Source of the DNA: DASRFR01 sp035651455
GTDB lineage: Bacteria; Acidobacteriota; Terriglobia; Terriglobales; Acidobacteriaceae
Direction of reading: 5' to 3'
Length of the DNA: 64,000 nucleotides
NCBI GenBank assembly: GCA_035651455.1
Contig: DASRFR010000029.1
Span: forward strand, 496,001 to 560,000
The notes below the pieces were generated by a model. It ran no database searches. It saw only the letters and a program-made list of their open reading frames with translations, and was not told the origin of the DNA. Positions 7,571 through 16,487 of this stretch are shown one piece after another. The position numbers and the translations under genes were made by a program. Positions within the stretch are counted from its first letter, which is position 1. The number at the start of each line of letters is the position of its first letter.

Positions 7571-8938
7571 GTGCGGGCGGTCACCTGCCTCACTTTTGCT
7601 CTTGCCCTGGTACAGCTGGGTTCGGCGCAATTTTCGCATCGAACGGCCAGCAAGGGACCGCGCGCGCTCGGGTTGCTGGAAGTCGCCCCGAATGGCAAGG
7701 CCCGCCTGATCCCGATCACGATCATGGTCGACGGCAAGTTCTACGATGCCGGAGCCTACAAGGCGTCGCCCGTGCCCATGGCCCTGGAGTCGGGGACAGT
7801 GTACGAAGCGGAACGCGCCGGTGTTTCGCAAGGCTTATTCACCGTGCGCGGCGTGCGACAACTGAAAGATGCATGGCTCGCCGAGGGCGATTGGCGAGTC
7901 GCCGGTTCCGAGCCAGTCAAAGTTGGTCATAAAGCGGAAGACAAGCCCATCATGGGGGACGAGAAAGACGCGCCTCCAACTCTGCGACGCGGCATGGGAA
8001 AGCCCAAGTCAGGAGATACGGCACCAGAAAGCGGTTCTCCGGCTCCGAATAGTCCGCCTCCGTCGAACTCGAGTGCGAGCACCGCGCCTGCACCGGCTTC
8101 GCCGACGAGTCCTCCGGCCCAGGCTACAACACCACCTGCATCCCCGACGGCGGCTACAAGCGCGGATTCTGAGCCCGCGGAGGATAAATCCCCGCACCCT
8201 GTATTACGCCGAGGTAAGGCGGCTGGGGAAACGCAGGCGGATCAGATCAAGGCAACGGCTTCTGTCCCGGCAACAAAAAAAAACAGCTCAGCGACCATGG
8301 CGAATAGTCGAACAGGTTCTCCGGAGTCTCCTGCCGGAGTGCAACTGATCCCCGCGATTTCTGACGCCGGCGGCCCAGAGCCGCGACCATTTACCTACGA
8401 GGCCAAGCCCGAAGAATTTACGCGTTATCAGAAGCTGATGCTTGCCGTGGCCGAAACTGAGGTAAGCAAGCGCGCGAAAATGATTAGCGGCCAGACTGAG
8501 CCTGCCGTGCCTTCGCGTACGGGTACTCGCGCCCGCGCCTCCAAGCCGCTAAAGGGACCTCAGCCTGTTTTCGACAACACGCAGCTGAAAGTCTTCGATC
8601 TCTCGAATACCAATGAGCCCACGCTGGTGCTCACCGCCACGGCTCGCATGCCGCAAAGCGCGTCTGATAGCGGCTCTGGCGTACAGTATTTCGTCACCGT
8701 AGTAGGGCGCATCGATATCAACGATGAGCTTCACAAAATCTTCGCCAATACGACGGACAGCAATCACTTGGACGTGATTCCGCGGCTGGAGCTGATCGAT
8801 GCGGCGGATGCCGCTGGGGACGGCCGCGGCGAGCTGCTTTTCCACGAAGTTTCGGATTCAACGGACGGTTACGTGGTGTACCGGGTGACGCCTGACCGGC
8901 TCTGGGCGCTGTTCGACAGCGAACGGCCCGACGACTGA
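7571..8938 (+). CDS. Exported protein of unknown function with a proline/serine/alanine-rich middle
   Basis: About 455 residues; I do not recognise the family. GTG 7571 gives a good signal peptide (VRAVTCLTFALALVQLGSAQ). An in-frame ATG at 7529 shares the CATG that starts the peroxiredoxin on the other strand and has no ribosome-binding site, so it is less likely; the start is uncertain. After an N-terminal beta-rich domain (LLEVAPNGKARLIPITI to about residue 130 of the mature protein) comes a low-complexity P/S/A/T linker with an RRGMGKP-like motif that recurs as RRGKAAG. The C-terminal 110 residues form a compact domain (DNTQLKVFDLSNTNEPTLVL) ending in acidic residues. Probably a secreted or periplasmic protein. 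Confidence 0.65.
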   Translation: MRAVTCLTFALALVQLGSAQFSHRTASKGPRALGLLEVAPNGKARLIPITIMVDGKFYDAGAYKASPVPMALESGTVYEAERAGVSQGLFTVRGVRQLKDAWLAEGDWRVAGSEPVKVGHKAEDKPIMGDEKDAPPTLRRGMGKPKSGDTAPESGSPAPNSPPPSNSSASTAPAPASPTSPPAQATTPPASPTAATSADSEPAEDKSPHPVLRRGKAAGETQADQIKATASVPATKKNSSATMANSRTGSPESPAGVQLIPAISDAGGPEPRPFTYEAKPEEFTRYQKLMLAVAETEVSKRAKMISGQTEPAVPSRTGTRARASKPLKGPQPVFDNTQLKVFDLSNTNEPTLVLTATARMPQSASDSGSGVQYFVTVVGRIDINDELHKIFANTTDSNHLDVIPRLELIDAADAAGDGRGELLFHEVSDSTDGYVVYRVTPDRLWALFDSERPDD

Positions 8939-8994
8939 GGATTGGGTGATTTGACAGCGTTTGCTGCTGGCTCCTAAATTTGTTGTTCAATTCT

Positions 8995-10269
8995 ATGAAG
9001 ATTCTGGTGATCGGAAGTGGGGGACGCGAGCACGCCCTGGTGTGGAAGTTGCGCCAGTCCCCGCGTGTGACGGCCGTGTACTGCGCGCCCGGCAATGGAG
9101 GGATTGCGCAGGACGCCGAATGTCTTGCCGCCGATATCAAAATCGTGGATTCTCTGGTAGCCGTGGCGCAACAGGTTCAGCCTGATCTCACCGTGATTGG
9201 GCCCGAGCTGCCTCTCAGCCTGGGTGTGGTGGATGAATTCAATCGCCGCGGGTGGCGTGTGTTTGGACCGACGCAGGCCGCGGCAAGACTCGAGTCCAGC
9301 AAGGCTTTCGCGAAAGAATTCATGCAGCGGCATCGCATTCCCACTGCGCACTATGCAATGTGCAGTTCAATCGAGGAGGTGCGCGATGCCTTGGGACATT
9401 TCCACACTCCCATCGTGGTGAAGGCGGACGGGCTGGCTGCGGGCAAAGGTGTGGTCATTGCTAACAGCAAAGAAGAAGCGCAGGCGGTCGCAGCCGAGAT
9501 GTTAAGCGGCAAGATGCTGGGCGAAGCGGGTGCGTGCGTGCTGCTGGAAGAATGTCTGAGGGGCGAGGAGGTCTCGTTTCTGGTCTTCAGCGACGGAGAA
9601 CGCGTGGCCCCGCTCGTAGCCGCGCAGGATCACAAACGGGTGGGAGATGGCGATACCGGCCCCAACACCGGCGGTATGGGCGCGTATTCAACGCCGTCCA
9701 TTATCGACGACAAAATGCGTGATTGGCTGGTGGTGCACGTCGCGCGTCCCGTGGTCGATGGCATGAAAGCTGAAGGCGCCGAATACAAAGGGGTTCTCTA
9801 TTGCGGGCTGATGATGACTGCCCGCGGGCCCATGGTGCTGGAATTCAACTGCCGGTTTGGCGACCCTGAAACCCAGCCCATTCTCATGCGATTGGAAAGC
9901 GACCTGGTGGAAGCTTTGGAAGCCGCGGTGGAAGGCCGCATCAGCGACGGGGCATTTCGCTGGTCTTCCGATGCTGCGGTCTGCGTGGTACTGGCATCAG
10001 AGGGTTACCCGGGCAGCTTCGAAGCGGGCAAGAGAATTATAGGACTTGAACACGCCGCGCAAATGGACGGCGTTAAAGTTTTTCATGCGGGCACCAATCA
10101 GCGCGACGGCGGCTTCTACACCTCGGGCGGTCGCGTACTGGGGGTGACCTCGCGCGCTCCAGATCTCGAGCACGCAGCGCAACGAGCCTACGAAGCGGTC
10201 GCACAGATAAACTTTGAAGGCGCTCACTATCGAAAAGACATTGCCGCTCGAGCTCTGAGCCGGCGATAA
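8995..10269 (+). CDS. purD: Phosphoribosylamine--glycine ligase
   Basis: A 424-residue ATP-grasp enzyme making GAR in step 2 of purine synthesis. ATG 8995 begins MKILVIGSGGREHALVWKL, the standard PurD start. ATP-grasp motifs follow: VVKADGLAAGKGVVI, LEECLRGEEVSFLVFSDG, and the signature FNCRFGDPETQPIL. The length matches the family. No strong ribosome-binding site is visible. purE follows 31 bp downstream on the same strand, so the two are probably co-transcribed. Confidence 0.97.
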   Translation: MKILVIGSGGREHALVWKLRQSPRVTAVYCAPGNGGIAQDAECLAADIKIVDSLVAVAQQVQPDLTVIGPELPLSLGVVDEFNRRGWRVFGPTQAAARLESSKAFAKEFMQRHRIPTAHYAMCSSIEEVRDALGHFHTPIVVKADGLAAGKGVVIANSKEEAQAVAAEMLSGKMLGEAGACVLLEECLRGEEVSFLVFSDGERVAPLVAAQDHKRVGDGDTGPNTGGMGAYSTPSIIDDKMRDWLVVHVARPVVDGMKAEGAEYKGVLYCGLMMTARGPMVLEFNCRFGDPETQPILMRLESDLVEALEAAVEGRISDGAFRWSSDAAVCVVLASEGYPGSFEAGKRIIGLEHAAQMDGVKVFHAGTNQRDGGFYTSGGRVLGVTSRAPDLEHAAQRAYEAVAQINFEGAHYRKDIAARALSRR

Positions 10270-10300
10270 CCAATCCCAACATCAAAGGACAAGAACGGAA

Positions 10301-10813
10301 ATGGCAACAGGCAAACCTCTGGTTTCAATCGTGATGGGCAGTGATTCCGACCTTGAGATCATGCGCGAAGCGGGTAAGGCGCTGGACGACTTCGCCATTG
10401 CTTATGAAATCGACGTCACTTCTGCACATCGTTCTCCCGATCGAACCGCTGATTTCGCACGCCACGCGGCAGACCGTGGCGTCCGGGTCGTCATTGCCGG
10501 AGCGGGCGGAGCTGCGCACCTGGCAGGAGTCATCGCGGCCCATACAACACTGCCCGTGATAGGGGTCCCGATACCCTCGACTTCCTTGCAGGGAATGGAC
10601 TCGCTGCTCGCGACCGTACAGATGCCTGCTGGAATTCCTGTCGCGACGGTTGCGATCGGAAAGGCCGGAGCCACTAATGCCGGCATCCTGGCCGCCCAGA
10701 TCCTGGGAGTCGCCGATGCTGACGTGCGCGCAAAATTATCGGCACACAAGCAGAAGCTCGCTAGAGGCGTCGAGGAGAAATCGAAGAAGCTGCAAAGTTC
10801 TTTGGCTGGCTGA
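10301..10813 (+). CDS. purE: N5-carboxyaminoimidazole ribonucleotide mutase
   Basis: A 170-residue class I PurE that converts N5-CAIR to CAIR in purine synthesis. It has GSDSD at 13-17, SAHRSPDRT, and AGAGGAAHLAGVIAAHTTLPVIGVP, covering the nucleotide and carboxylate binding sites. Start ATG 10301 follows AAAGGA. It lies directly behind purD. The partner purK, which would supply N5-CAIR, is not in the window. It is convergent with galU. Confidence 0.97.
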   Translation: MATGKPLVSIVMGSDSDLEIMREAGKALDDFAIAYEIDVTSAHRSPDRTADFARHAADRGVRVVIAGAGGAAHLAGVIAAHTTLPVIGVPIPSTSLQGMDSLLATVQMPAGIPVATVAIGKAGATNAGILAAQILGVADADVRAKLSAHKQKLARGVEEKSKKLQSSLAG

Positions 10814-10879
10814 AACAGTTCAGCACCGGTCAACGAAGCGCACGAGAGATCAGGAAAATCTTCTCTGGGGCGAATGTGG

Positions 10880-11758
10880 TCAGAGCTTCAGATCTTTCAG
10901 GTAGCGGCGGAATTCGTCGCCCAGGTCGGAACGCTTCAGGGCAAACTCCACGGTCGCTTTCAGGAAGCCTAACTTGTCGCCGGTGTCGTGGCGCCGTCCC
11001 TCGTAGACGTAGGCGTACATCTTCTCGCGCTTGAGCAACATACGCATTCCATCGGTGAGTTGCAGTTCACTGCCGGTACCGAGCGGAGTCTCCGATAATG
11101 TCTGAAACACGGCGGGGGTCAGGATATAGCGCCCAATAATGGCTTTGTTGGACGGAGCTTCTTCCAACTTTGGCTTCTCCACCATATTCTGAATTTCAAA
11201 CAGCCGCCCGTCGAAGCCGTCCACCGGCTTCACATCCAGCACTCCATACGCGGAAATCGCCTTGCCTTCGACCACCTGCGTAGCCAGGACAGAACAATGT
11301 TTTTCGTTGAAAACGTCAATCATCTGCTTCAGGCAGGGCACAGGCGCGTCGACCACGTCATCCGCCAGTAGCACGGCAAACGGCTCATTGCCTACAAGTT
11401 CGCGGGCCATCAGCACGGCATGTCCTAGTCCGAGCGCCTCCTTCTGGCGAACGTACGCGACGTGAATCATGTCGGAAATCTGCCGCACGATTTTCAGCAG
11501 GTCCTGCTTTTTCTTGTCCTCGAGCATCCTCTCGAGTTCGTAGCTGACATCGAAGTGATCCTCAATGGCCTGTTTGCCGCGGCCGGTGATGATGATGATC
11601 TGATCGCAGCCAGCCGCCAATGCCTCTTCCACTCCGTACTGGATGATTGGTTTATCGACCAGCGGGAGCATTTCCTTGGGTTGAGCCTTGGTGGCGGGCA
11701 AAAAACGCGTGCCCAGTCCAGCGGCGGGAAACACGGCTTTGCGTACTTTCATGGGCAT
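10880..11758 (-). CDS. galU: UTP--glucose-1-phosphate uridylyltransferase
   Basis: A 292-residue nucleotidyltransferase producing UDP-glucose for envelope polysaccharides. The N-terminus carries KAVFPAAGLGTRFLPATKA with the Lys-rich PKEMLPLVDKPIIQY segment typical of GalU. Also visible are GLGHAVL, ADDVVDAP and MVEKPKLEEAPSNKAIIGRYI. AAGGA lies 8 bases before ATG 11758; a second Met two codons later is possible. It is convergent with purE and followed downstream by no obvious partner. Confidence 0.96.
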   Translation of the reverse strand: MPMKVRKAVFPAAGLGTRFLPATKAQPKEMLPLVDKPIIQYGVEEALAAGCDQIIIITGRGKQAIEDHFDVSYELERMLEDKKKQDLLKIVRQISDMIHVAYVRQKEALGLGHAVLMARELVGNEPFAVLLADDVVDAPVPCLKQMIDVFNEKHCSVLATQVVEGKAISAYGVLDVKPVDGFDGRLFEIQNMVEKPKLEEAPSNKAIIGRYILTPAVFQTLSETPLGTGSELQLTDGMRMLLKREKMYAYVYEGRRHDTGDKLGFLKATVEFALKRSDLGDEFRRYLKDLKL

Positions 11759-11845
11759 CGATGAATTCCTTGGGGTCGAAGCAGTTTTGCAGCGTATCCA
11801 AAATACCAGCAGAGTCTGTGATCTGACGAGTCTCTATCGCAGCCG

Positions 11846-14800
11846 TTACGGCGTAGACTGCAGCCCCGTGGGAGACGGCTGCTTCACAACCTCTCCCCCA
11901 AGCTCCTGCAAAATGTCGCGCAGTTGCCCTAACACTTCATCAGCGTGCGTGGCCTTCATGGAAAAGTGCAAACTGCCATCCGGAGCAAAACGCGATCCGC
12001 GATTCGAAGAAACGAAACGAGCCAGTTGCTCGGGATCAACCTTGGCGTCCGGGCGGAACTTCACCGTGACCTGGTCACGTTTGCGCTCGATGTGAGTGAC
12101 GCCAATCAGGACGCAGAGCAATTTGAGCGAGGCGTACTCCAGCAGGTTGCGCACCGCGGCCGGCGGCTCTCCATAACGATCGGTTAACTCCGCGCTGACG
12201 TCGGTGAGTTGCGATTCGGTTTCGACTCCCGCCACTCGCTTGTACATGCGGAGGCGCTGATTCTCTTCGAGAATGTAGTTGGATGGAATGCGAATGTTGA
12301 GTCCGAGATTGAGCTGCACCGCGGTCTCATCGGGCGCGGCTTCGCCCTTCATTTCGCGAACCGCACGTTCCAGCATCTGCGTGTAAAGTTCAAACCCGAC
12401 TGCTTCGATATGCCCGCTCTGCTCACCGCCCAAAAGGTTGCCCGCCCCCCGCAACTCCAGATCCAAGGCGGCGATTTTGAAGCCGGCCCCCAGATCCGAA
12501 AATTCCTTCAGCGCTGCCAAGCGGCGGCGCGCGATGGGAGTCAATTCCACCTCCGCGGGCAACAAGAGATACGCGTAGGCACGACGATTTGAACGGCCAA
12601 CACGTCCGCGCAACTGGTATAGCTCCGAAAGACCATGCCGGTCCGCGCGATTGATGAAGATCGTATTACAGAGCGGGATATCGAGACCGTTCTCGATAAT
12701 CGTGGTGGCGACCAGGATGTCCGACTCGTGATGCATGAACTTCAACATCACCTTTTCTAATTCGCTCTCCGACATCTGGCCGTGGCCGACGATGATGCGT
12801 GCTTTGGGCACGAGTTCCTGCAGCTTGGCGGCGATTTCGTAAATGCTCTCTACCCGGTTGTGCACGAAGTAGACTTGCCCGCCGCGCTCAAGTTCCTGCT
12901 CTATGGCCGACTGAATCAATTTTTCGTCCCAGTTGGCCACCACTGTCTGGATCGCCATGCGGTCCTTGGGCGGCGTTTCGATGACGCTCCAGTCGCGCAA
13001 CCCGACGAGGGACATGTGCAGCGTGCGCGGAATCGGCGTCGCCGACATGGTGAGCACGTCCACCTGCTTGCGAATCTGCTTCAATCGTTCTTTGTGACGC
13101 ACCCCGAAGCGCTGCTCTTCATCGACCACGAGCAAGCCCAGGTCGGCGAACTTCACATCTTTGGATAGCAGGCGGTGAGTTCCAATCAGGATGTCAATCT
13201 TTCCCGCCTCAACTCTTTGCAGAATCTCCTTCTGCTGCTTCGGGCTGCGAAACCGGCTGGCCATCTCAATGTTGACGGGAAACGCGGCAAATCGCTGTTT
13301 GAAGGTTTCGAAATGCTGAAAAGCCAGCACCGTAGTCGGTGCGAGCACAGCCACTTGCTTGTTGTCGCTGACGGCCTTGAATGCCGCCCGCATGGCAATT
13401 TCGGTCTTGCCGTATCCCACGTCTCCGCAGAGCAGCCGGTCCATGGGGCGCGGCGATTCCATGTCACGCTTCACATCGATGATCGCCTGCTCCTGATCTT
13501 CAGTTTCGCTGTATTCGAAGGCATCTTCGAACTCTTTCATCCATTGGTTGTCGGCTGGGAAGGCGTGTCCCTGGGCGGCGCTGCGCTCGGCATAAAGTTT
13601 CAGCAGCTCGTCCGCCATGTCCTTCATGGCCTTGCGTACTCGTGCCTTCGTCTTAGCCCAGGCCGCCGTTCCGAGATGGCTTAGCGGAGGCTTGGCTCCC
13701 TCGGCTGAGCGGTATTTCTGGACAAGGTCCAAACGCGTGAGAGGAACGTACAACCGCGCTCCCTCGGCGTATTCCAGCAGCATGAACTCGGCATTGCCAT
13801 CGCCCTGGTTGATCTCTTTCAGTCCTTGATATTCGCCGATCCCATGTTCCACGTGGACGACGTAATCGCCGACCTGGAGATCGCGGAAATCGGAGAGAAA
13901 TGCCGATGTCTTCGACTTCTGCCGTTGCGGCCGCAAGGCCACCGTCTCGGATTCATCGAACAGGTCCCGGGAACCGAGCACGGCAAGATTGGCTTCCGGC
14001 AGAAGCAGGCCGTCAGGCACATACGCCTTCACCAGTGTGGTGGTGAGCACGTCAGCGAAGTAGGAGGTCTCGTCCGCGTAGCTTTCGCCGCCACGGGTGC
14101 GGCTTCCAAGCCGGAAGGAGACCGTGTACTCGGTGAACATATCGGCCAGCCGCTCAAGTTCTCCCGTGTTGGGCGCCGCGATCATAACCTGCTTGCCATT
14201 GCTGGTCAGGTTCTTCACTTCTTCCAGCATGGCGGGTACAGAGCCATGGAAGCGTGGCGTGGGTTGCGAAGCAAAGGCGATTTCCCCAGTACCGTCTGTG
14301 CGCGTGATGCCTAAATGCTCGAGATCCGCGCCGGGCAAGTCGGCGATCCTGCCTTGCCAGTCTTCGGGCACGACGTACAGATCGGATGGGGTCACAAGGT
14401 TTCCCACTCCGCTGCGCTCGTGAGCTTCCTCGACCCGCGACCAGAATTTATCGAGTTCCTGGTTCAGTGTTTCAGGCTCATCCAGCAGGACTCGAGCGTT
14501 CGGAAGAAGATCGAAGATGCTACGGTCGGCTCCGGCAACCGGCGCATAGAATTCCCACCCCGGAAATACTGTCACGCCTCCAGAACGAATCGCTTGTTCC
14601 AAAACTTCTTCTGAACCGGTGATGCGCTTCCCCGAAAGCCGCACGTGAATAGCACCCAGCAAATCTTCATTCACCGGCGTTTCGGTCAATGGCAAGAGCA
14701 GCGCCTCGTCAAGCGGGCTGGCCGAACGCTGAGTCCCAGGATCGAACTTGCGAATGGATTCAACCTCGTCACCGAAGAACTCGATGCGCACCGGGCGATC

Positions 14801-15397
14801 GGCTTCGGGCGAATAGACGTCGAGAATGCCTCCTCGAAGCGCGTACTCCCCCGGCATTTCGACGACGTCGACGGCGTTATAACCCACCGTATTCAGGTGG
14901 CGCGAGAGCGCCTCCGTGTCGAGAGTTTCTCCGCGCCGCACCACGCGTGCCAGGTCACTATAAAACTCGGGCGACCGCAGGCGGATCATTGTCGCCGAGA
15001 TCGGCGATACGATAATCGACGCGGCTCCGGTCACAACCTTCCACAAAGCCGAGGCTCGTTCTTCCTGAATTTCAGGATGGGGCGACAAATTCTGGAAAGG
15101 AAGCACATCGCGCGCGGGCAGACGCACCACGGAGTCCGGCTCCGCCGCGCCGGTGAGTTCACAAAATGCCTGCAGCGCAGGAACCAGATCCTCAGCCGCG
15201 CGGTTATCCGCTACCACGAGGATCAGGGGATGCTCAGCCGCACGCTGCAGCAAAACCAGGAGCAGGGCCTTGGCGGACGGGATGAGTCCGGATACACGTA
15301 TCCGCCCCGTGCCCTCTTTCAGGTGGGAGGCCGCACGTCGAAAGGCAGATAACTTCTCTACGTCCGCGAATAGATCGCGAACGAACGGCAGGACCAT
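11846..15397 (-). CDS. mfd: Transcription-repair coupling factor
   Basis: An 1183-residue superfamily 2 DNA translocase that removes stalled RNA polymerase from lesions and recruits UvrA. Domain order is as in Mfd. The N-terminal UvrB-like part includes LPARDVLPFQNLSPHPEIQ. The RNA polymerase interaction domain follows (GDYVVHVEHGIGEYQGL). The helicase motor has Walker A GDVGYGKTEIA, DEEQRFGV, TMSATPIPRTLHMSL and QLRGRVGRSNRRAYAYLL. A C-terminal TRCF domain ends the protein. Length agrees with E. coli Mfd (about 1150). ATG 15397; single gene. Confidence 0.97.
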   Translation of the reverse strand: MVLPFVRDLFADVEKLSAFRRAASHLKEGTGRIRVSGLIPSAKALLLVLLQRAAEHPLILVVADNRAAEDLVPALQAFCELTGAAEPDSVVRLPARDVLPFQNLSPHPEIQEERASALWKVVTGAASIIVSPISATMIRLRSPEFYSDLARVVRRGETLDTEALSRHLNTVGYNAVDVVEMPGEYALRGGILDVYSPEADRPVRIEFFGDEVESIRKFDPGTQRSASPLDEALLLPLTETPVNEDLLGAIHVRLSGKRITGSEEVLEQAIRSGGVTVFPGWEFYAPVAGADRSIFDLLPNARVLLDEPETLNQELDKFWSRVEEAHERSGVGNLVTPSDLYVVPEDWQGRIADLPGADLEHLGITRTDGTGEIAFASQPTPRFHGSVPAMLEEVKNLTSNGKQVMIAAPNTGELERLADMFTEYTVSFRLGSRTRGGESYADETSYFADVLTTTLVKAYVPDGLLLPEANLAVLGSRDLFDESETVALRPQRQKSKTSAFLSDFRDLQVGDYVVHVEHGIGEYQGLKEINQGDGNAEFMLLEYAEGARLYVPLTRLDLVQKYRSAEGAKPPLSHLGTAAWAKTKARVRKAMKDMADELLKLYAERSAAQGHAFPADNQWMKEFEDAFEYSETEDQEQAIIDVKRDMESPRPMDRLLCGDVGYGKTEIAMRAAFKAVSDNKQVAVLAPTTVLAFQHFETFKQRFAAFPVNIEMASRFRSPKQQKEILQRVEAGKIDILIGTHRLLSKDVKFADLGLLVVDEEQRFGVRHKERLKQIRKQVDVLTMSATPIPRTLHMSLVGLRDWSVIETPPKDRMAIQTVVANWDEKLIQSAIEQELERGGQVYFVHNRVESIYEIAAKLQELVPKARIIVGHGQMSESELEKVMLKFMHHESDILVATTIIENGLDIPLCNTIFINRADRHGLSELYQLRGRVGRSNRRAYAYLLLPAEVELTPIARRRLAALKEFSDLGAGFKIAALDLELRGAGNLLGGEQSGHIEAVGFELYTQMLERAVREMKGEAAPDETAVQLNLGLNIRIPSNYILEENQRLRMYKRVAGVETESQLTDVSAELTDRYGEPPAAVRNLLEYASLKLLCVLIGVTHIERKRDQVTVKFRPDAKVDPEQLARFVSSNRGSRFAPDGSLHFSMKATHADEVLGQLRDILQELGGEVVKQPSPTGLQSTP

Positions 15398-15493
15398 TGC
15401 TCTTCGATTCTAACAGGGAATTTGCGCGCAGTTGTTGAGTGCTCTAGAGCGCGCGTACGAGTTTTCGGGCCGCTCGCATCTGGCGCCGCCGAG

Positions 15494-16396
15494 CTAACTC
15501 CTCTGTAGCGGGCGCGTCAGGCAAGTCGGCCCGCCGCTTCCGTTCATGCAAAGCTCCGAGCCTCTGAAGGTACGCACATCAAATCCGGCTTCACTCAATT
15601 TCTGGTTCGTTTTTCGGTTCTCCTCAATCGCCAGCAGTCGTCTATTGCCAAGGGAAAGCACATTACAAGCCAGTGTGTCACGCTCCGATGCGTCGATTTC
15701 AATGAAGTGGAAGCCGCGTGCCTGAAGCAGCTGGACAGTTTCCACGGCCAGCCAAGACAAATCCACCAATGCAGTTTCTTCGTCAAGCAGGCTGATCAGC
15801 GACATGAGATGCAGGCAAGCGCAAGGTCCGGGACCGTGGGGCAGCGGCGCAGGAATCACATCGACCCCTTTGGGCCGAAGCAATTCTTTCATCTGCACGA
15901 TCCCAAGTGCGTTCGTGCGGTAACCATTGCCGACCAGCAGCGTATGCGCGTCCAGCCAAACCATATCGCCGGCCTCTGTGGTTCCGGGAGCCTTGATTTC
16001 TCCCAATACAGAGATCCCAAGTTTCTCGTATAAGTTGCGGTGCGCTGAGGCTTCTTCGACCCGATTGCTTTTACCGGGGTGCATGAGTACTACCCCGAAA
16101 TCGGTGTTTAATGAGGCATCATGTGCGTAGACAGCATCGAGAGAAATGTTCGCGAATCGTGGCAACCGGAGTATCTCGGCCCCTGCGGCGTGCAACTCGC
16201 GGCACAGTGCTCCATGCTGCTCCTCCGCGGTGGAAAAGTCGGGAGCATGGTGAAATCCCAACTCCTGCCATGCCGAGTTCCGCGCGGGATCGCCCCAGCC
16301 GGCCTCCTTGGGCGAGCAGACCATCACCCGCTGCAAAGGCCCGACCATTGAGTGCCCATCAACCAGGTTCGAAGTTGTGGTTTCTGAGTTGGACAT
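15494..16396 (-). CDS. Dimethylarginine dimethylaminohydrolase-like guanidino-modifying enzyme
   Basis: A 300-residue member of the arginine deiminase/amidinotransferase superfamily. Family features are SLDAVYAHDASLNTD (substrate acidic residues), EAGDMVWLDAHTLLVGNGYRT, and CLHLMSLISLLDE with the catalytic His. The nucleophile is probably Cys292 in GSGGPTCLTRPL near the C-terminus. DDAH releases dimethylamine and citrulline from methylated arginine; bacterial relatives also act on other guanidino compounds. The exact substrate is inferred only by similarity. It lies about 95 bp downstream of mfd on the same strand, with no visible terminator between. Confidence 0.85.
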   Translation of the reverse strand: MSNSETTTSNLVDGHSMVGPLQRVMVCSPKEAGWGDPARNSAWQELGFHHAPDFSTAEEQHGALCRELHAAGAEILRLPRFANISLDAVYAHDASLNTDFGVVLMHPGKSNRVEEASAHRNLYEKLGISVLGEIKAPGTTEAGDMVWLDAHTLLVGNGYRTNALGIVQMKELLRPKGVDVIPAPLPHGPGPCACLHLMSLISLLDEETALVDLSWLAVETVQLLQARGFHFIEIDASERDTLACNVLSLGNRRLLAIEENRKTNQKLSEAGFDVRTFRGSELCMNGSGGPTCLTRPLQRS

Positions 16397-16487
16397 TCGG
16401 CGAGAAGTGAAGCCAGTATGACTCTAAACGGCGCGGCCACATTCTCGCAAACATCGCTACCGGCCTTGGTGGGCAAATGTCACACCT

